A stretch of 64,000 bases of DNA from Taeniopygia guttata (taxonomy: Eukaryota; Chordata; Aves; Passeriformes; Estrildidae): the NCBI RefSeq assembly GCF_048771995.1, contig NC_133026.1:9988001-10052000 (forward strand). Direction: 5' to 3'. Under the pieces are notes generated by a model. It was given only the letters and a program-made list of their open reading frames with translations. It did not search any database and was not told the origin of the DNA. Position numbers and translations under genes: made by a program. Shown here piece by piece: positions 62,001 through 64,000 of the stretch (its first letter is position 1; the number at the start of each line of letters is the position of its first letter).

Positions 62001-63972
62001 TAAAACAACTGACAGGTGCAATGGAAATTACATAATTTCTTGTGGGATATGGAGGTTATAGATGCCTGGAATTTGTTTGTGAAAATGTGAGACTGAACCT
62101 GAAGTTCTGTCTGAAAAACTGAATATTTAATTTTCATCCTGGGCTCAGCCCTTTTGCTCCAAATACTCTAAGTGGTCTGAAACATAATTACCCTTCAAAC
62201 TTCCTCCGTAATCATAATGACAAAGGAAAAAGTAGTTTGTCTTTGGTTTACACTTTAGAGGTCTTGCAAAGAAAGCCTTGAAAATATGTAGGACATGATT
62301 TTTCAGTTTAATTACAGAACAAATTGAAAAATAATAGTTGGATAAAACAGGGCTGTGCAAACTGTTTATGCACTACTTAGGAATGTTCTCCCATTCCTTG
62401 GGAGCAGCAGGATCAAGTCTGATTTTCCTGCAAAATTCTTGTCTCAGTTCCCCTTCATATACCAGGAGCCAGGCTTAGCTGTAGTTAGCTTTAGCTTTAC
62501 CTGGCTACGTGCATCTGACACACTCTTTTGGGAATGTCATTTATATGTACACAAAGCTATCTACACTTCAATCTTCTGAGTCGCCAGTTAGCAAATTAGA
62601 ATGGCCAGTGCCTTCCTGCACGTGTTGCAGCACTGAGCCCAAGGACACCACTGCTGTTTCAAACATTACTTCGACTTCCCAAGCAGATAGCTCTAGATGT
62701 GGGTGCCAAGGAGTAACAGTAGTCATAACTTTGCTATCTCCTGCTCTCTGAGTTTTTAAATAAACACTGAGCAGAAACCACAGCTGAAGAGCTCCCAGAA
62801 ACCTGCCCTTCTATTGACGTCTCTGAAATTTCAGTTCTCCAGAGCAGCAAACCACCTCTGTGCGAGCAGCACCATTCCCAAGGCAAGAATTGCACAGGCA
62901 TGGGGGGGATTTAAGCTTTCTCTCCCACACACACTCACCCAGTGTCCTCTAGAATGATCCGTGTCACTGTCCATGTGATAATGAATATTGTAGGAATTCC
63001 TGAAAAATGCCAAAGATATTTGGAGAAATAATGCAAAAACAAAAATGCAAGTCCACAAAAAAAAAAAAAAAAAAAAAAAAGAGTTCCATCTGCTAATAAG
63101 CAGTTATTCCCCAAATACACAGCATATACTAAATAGTTCAGTGAGTGGAAGGAGGGGTCCATCTGATGAGCTACATGATTGCATGTATACATCAACAACG
63201 TATAACAAACAAAGACTGCAGGGAAATGAGTTTATTTCTCATAGAAATGCAGTCATAACTACTGATACACAAAAACATGCCTTTCTTAGGTTTCTTGCAA
63301 GGTGCCAGAGTGACTTACAGGGAAATAGATACAAGTTATGCATTCCCAATGCACCTCCAAGGACTGCAATATAAAATAGAAGCATAAATCATTTCATAAG
63401 GATCCTTGTCCGCACACTAGTTTGTTCCCATTTCCCAGCAACACCCAAATGTTTTATGACCACCTATTACTGAAAGTATTAAAGTGTTCCATATAAATAT
63501 CACAGCACTTTCTGTAAATGAAGGAATATATGTATTTAAAACCAGATGGGCAGTATTACTGTGCTTTTCAAAAAGGAAAATTGCATAGAATAGCTCATGG
63601 CTGTGCAGGGGATCAAGCCAGCAGTGAGGAACTGTTCCAGCAGTTTTGTGCCTGCTCTGTCCCATGCTGCAGCAGCTGTAACCTGTGCTGGAGCTGAGCA
63701 ATCTGTGAGTCTGAGGAGTCACCACCAGAGACAGCTCAACCACCTTGGTATGAAACACTGAACCTGACCAAAAAACACACAGAGAAAAATGAACATTACT
63801 GGAAGATGTGTGAGTTCTTACCCCATCCTATCAGCAGGTAGATCATGAAGTGTCTGTTGGGGGAGAATATTAGCACGAGGAGGATGTGGAGGTAAAGTCC
63901 TTCCACTAAGAGCCAGTAAAAGTTTGCCATAACACCATACTGAAAAAACACCAGAATTGCCTTGCAGCCCAC
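52891..63972 (-). CDS. VIPR2: VIPR2 (VPAC2 receptor), TM3 to C-terminus, seven exons
   Basis: Exons on the minus strand: 63972-63822, 62999-62939, 60700-60631, 57655-57564, 54902-54773, 54686-54645 and 53064-52891. Their sizes (151, 61, 70, 92, 130, 42, 174 nt) and phases follow the class B GPCR pattern and join to 239 residues plus TAA. The product is a Gs-coupled plasma-membrane receptor for VIP and PACAP. Visible are TM3 with VEGLYLH (23-29), the TM3 cysteine (3) and loop-2 cysteine (72, EDTGCW) of the conserved disulfide, TM5 ([13 protein letters not shown]), the third intracellular loop ending [19 protein letters not shown]7 ([14 protein letters not shown]) and a 57-residue tail ending TETTMI. 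The signal peptide, ligand-binding domain and TM1-TM2 are beyond 64000. VIPR1 is less likely: loop-3 and tail residues fit VIPR2. Confidence 0.97.
53157..53950 (-). mobile_element. CR1 LINE, 3' UTR and end of reverse-transcriptase frame
   Basis: Antisense on the plus strand: GGGTAGGGACACATTCCACC, CATCCAGCCTGGCCGTGGGA, TCTCAGCC-type segments and TAACAGGTCCATGTCTTG, then the ORF2 end region with CCCAAGTCCTTCTCTG, GACCCAGGTGCAGGACCTTG and GTCCCTCTGGATGGCATCCC. About 790 bp, 5'-truncated and diverged, in the VIPR2 intron before the last coding exon. Confidence 0.88.
54645..54686 (-). CDS. VIPR2: VIPR2 exon: TM7 micro-exon (42 nt)
   Basis: Acceptor CTTTCCAG, donor GTAAGT. Fourteen codons, [14 protein letters not shown], the 42-nt TM7 exon typical of class B receptors. 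Too short to show as an open frame. Confidence 0.96.
54773..54902 (-). CDS. VIPR2: VIPR2 exon: TM6 to start of TM7 (130 nt)
   Basis: Acceptor TTTACCCAG, donor GTAAAT. Begins [20 protein letters not shown] and ends FELCLGSFQ. Separated by only 86 bp from the next exon. Confidence 0.96.
57564..57655 (-). CDS. VIPR2: VIPR2 exon: end of TM5 and intracellular loop 3 (92 nt)
   Basis: Acceptor TTTTCAG, donor GTGAGT. Begins [17 protein letters not shown] and ends [12 protein letters not shown] plus AA of a lysine codon. Confidence 0.96.
57699..58058 (-). other. GC-richer coding-like block in VIPR2 intron, unknown
   Basis: On the minus strand one frame runs from about 58058 to a TGA at 57699-57701, interrupted by a single in-frame TGA at 57900-57902. 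Its codon use looks vertebrate (CTG, GTG, CAG, GGC). It is GC-richer than the introns around it. No family is established. An overlapping 135-codon plus-strand frame and a 73-codon minus frame share the region, so the true reading, if any, is uncertain. Confidence 0.3.
58173..58262 (-). mobile_element. CR1 LINE 3'-end fragment
   Basis: GAATCACAGAACAGCTGGGG, then AAGGGACCTCTGGAGATCAT and CTAGTCCATCTGAA: the antisense CR1 terminus. The right limit is unclear. Confidence 0.7.
59145..59681 (-). CDS. Candidate nested 178-codon ORF in VIPR2 intron, orphan-domain-like
   Basis: Open from a TAA just upstream of the ATG at 59681 to TAA at 59145. It lies in the intron between VIPR2 exons 60631 and 57655, on the same strand. 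Codon use is clearly vertebrate-like (frequent CTG, GTG, GAA, GGC, TCC; almost no CGN, TCG or TTA) and it is GC-richer than its flanks. The protein is rich in alternating hydrophobic strands ([23 protein letters not shown]). By eye, two segments resemble the orphan domain of betaglycan (TGFBR3) and endoglin: the V-x-W-I strand and [13 protein letters not shown] followed by TSVTQL. No signal peptide or membrane segment is seen. Poly(A) near 58998-59009 is on the wrong strand for a minus-strand retrocopy tail. It may be a nested exon, a decayed gene copy, or chance. Confidence 0.3.
   Translation of the reverse strand: MLEDESKTNHLVFTGNPVLWMLRLNSSLGLHVPEGSMCSSKAVLELEVEVIPGHIGRPELQLDLGLGREVKWIFGQAAKFDLSNSIVRASSDTIVHSGNGFSQFSVSEPSLAFPPGNFGLREVIWQTFTLHAVHTSVTQLDVAVPNECAVTPVLSLSCDTDSSAYGKLIFPAVGTQLH
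60631..60700 (-). CDS. VIPR2: VIPR2 exon: loop 2 and TM5 (70 nt)
   Basis: Acceptor TTAATAG, donor GTAAGT. Encodes [20 protein letters not shown] and SII, carrying the conserved loop-2 cysteine. Confidence 0.96.
60882..61848 (+). mobile_element. CR1 LINE, sense, interrupted by a second CR1
   Basis: Left part (about 60882-61190) follows sense CR1: CATAAGAAGGATGTAGCCC, GGTCCAGAGGTGATCACC, ATGTAGTGATAGGACAAGAG, and a GAAGGAATTCTTTGCTC segment. The right part resumes at about 61676 with CTGTGGATGTCCCATCCCTG and ends CATTCTATGATTGTATG. Compared with CR1 sequence I recall, about 30 bp are missing at the interruption. Confidence 0.85.
61191..61675 (-). mobile_element. CR1 LINE inserted in the CR1 above, opposite strand
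   Basis: Antisense CR1 on the plus strand: CACAGAATCATTTAGGTTGG, AAAAGACCTCTGAGATC, GCTTGAGGCCATTTCCTCTT, GATAAGGTCTCTCCTGAGCC, GTTGCCCTTCTCTGGATAC, then CAGCACCTCAGTGTCTTTCC. The insertion is 5'-truncated. Long stop-free frames here are CR1-derived. Confidence 0.88.
62939..62999 (-). CDS. VIPR2: VIPR2 exon: TM4 to extracellular loop 2 (61 nt)
   Basis: Acceptor TTTTTCAG, donor GTGAGTG. Encodes [19 protein letters not shown] with split glycine codons at both ends. Confidence 0.95.
63057..63080. repeat. 24-A homopolymer in VIPR2 intron
   Basis: Uninterrupted A run close upstream (minus strand sense) of the 62999 VIPR2 exon acceptor, where it reads as poly(T) about 60 nt before the splice site. 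Confidence 0.95.
63822..63972 (-). CDS. VIPR2: VIPR2 exon: TM3, loop and TM4 start (151 nt)
   Basis: Acceptor TATTTCAG, donor GTAAGA (minus strand). Begins [20 protein letters not shown] and ends YLLIGW plus one base of glycine. Contains VEGLYLH. Confidence 0.96.
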
Positions 63973-64000
63973 CTGAAATATGAGAAGAAAGATCAAGTTT

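Noticed and set aside
1-64000. CRISPR arrays, operons, ribosome binding sites, tRNA or rRNA genes
   Set aside because: The DNA is vertebrate nuclear; no spaced direct repeats or cloverleaf promoter boxes with matching arms were found on reading.

Overview
The window is vertebrate nuclear DNA and almost certainly from a bird. It is AT-rich and CpG-poor. The interspersed repeats I can recognise are nearly all CR1 LINE 3' ends plus a few solo LTRs of avian endogenous retroviruses. Both genes have short exons with GT-AG introns. I cannot name the species.

Two protein-coding genes enter the window from opposite sides and converge. On the left, plus strand, are the last six coding exons (1042-4707) of DYNC2I1 (WDR60), an intermediate chain of the ciliary dynein-2 motor. 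On the right, minus strand, are the last seven coding exons (63972 down to 52891) of VIPR2, the VPAC2 class B receptor for VIP and PACAP. The exons join in phase to give 245 C-terminal residues of DYNC2I1 and 239 C-terminal residues of VIPR2. The 5' parts of both genes lie outside the window. The neighbourhood matches the mammalian DYNC2I1-VIPR2 order. The two products are not expected to act together.

Between the genes, about 4.8-52 kb, I find no supportable protein-coding gene, tRNA, rRNA or CRISPR array. The interval holds CR1 pieces (26.4, 27.1, 30.5 and 35.6 kb), two solo LTRs (33.6 and 37.5 kb), a 17-bp minisatellite (20.8 kb), a (CA)n tract (46.0 kb), a near-perfect 42-bp palindrome (31.5 kb), homopolymer tracts and long unassigned single-copy-looking sequence.

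The gene introns also hold nested repeats. A 302-bp solo LTR with a 6-bp target duplication sits inside a CR1 just before the penultimate DYNC2I1 exon. In a VIPR2 intron, one CR1 is inserted into another of opposite orientation (60.9-61.85 kb). The least explained signal is in the VIPR2 intron between 57.66 and 60.63 kb. It is a GC-richer, minus-strand, 178-codon open frame with vertebrate-like codon use and a faint resemblance to the orphan domain of betaglycan/endoglin, followed by a second coding-like block. It could be a decayed or nested gene, or chance.
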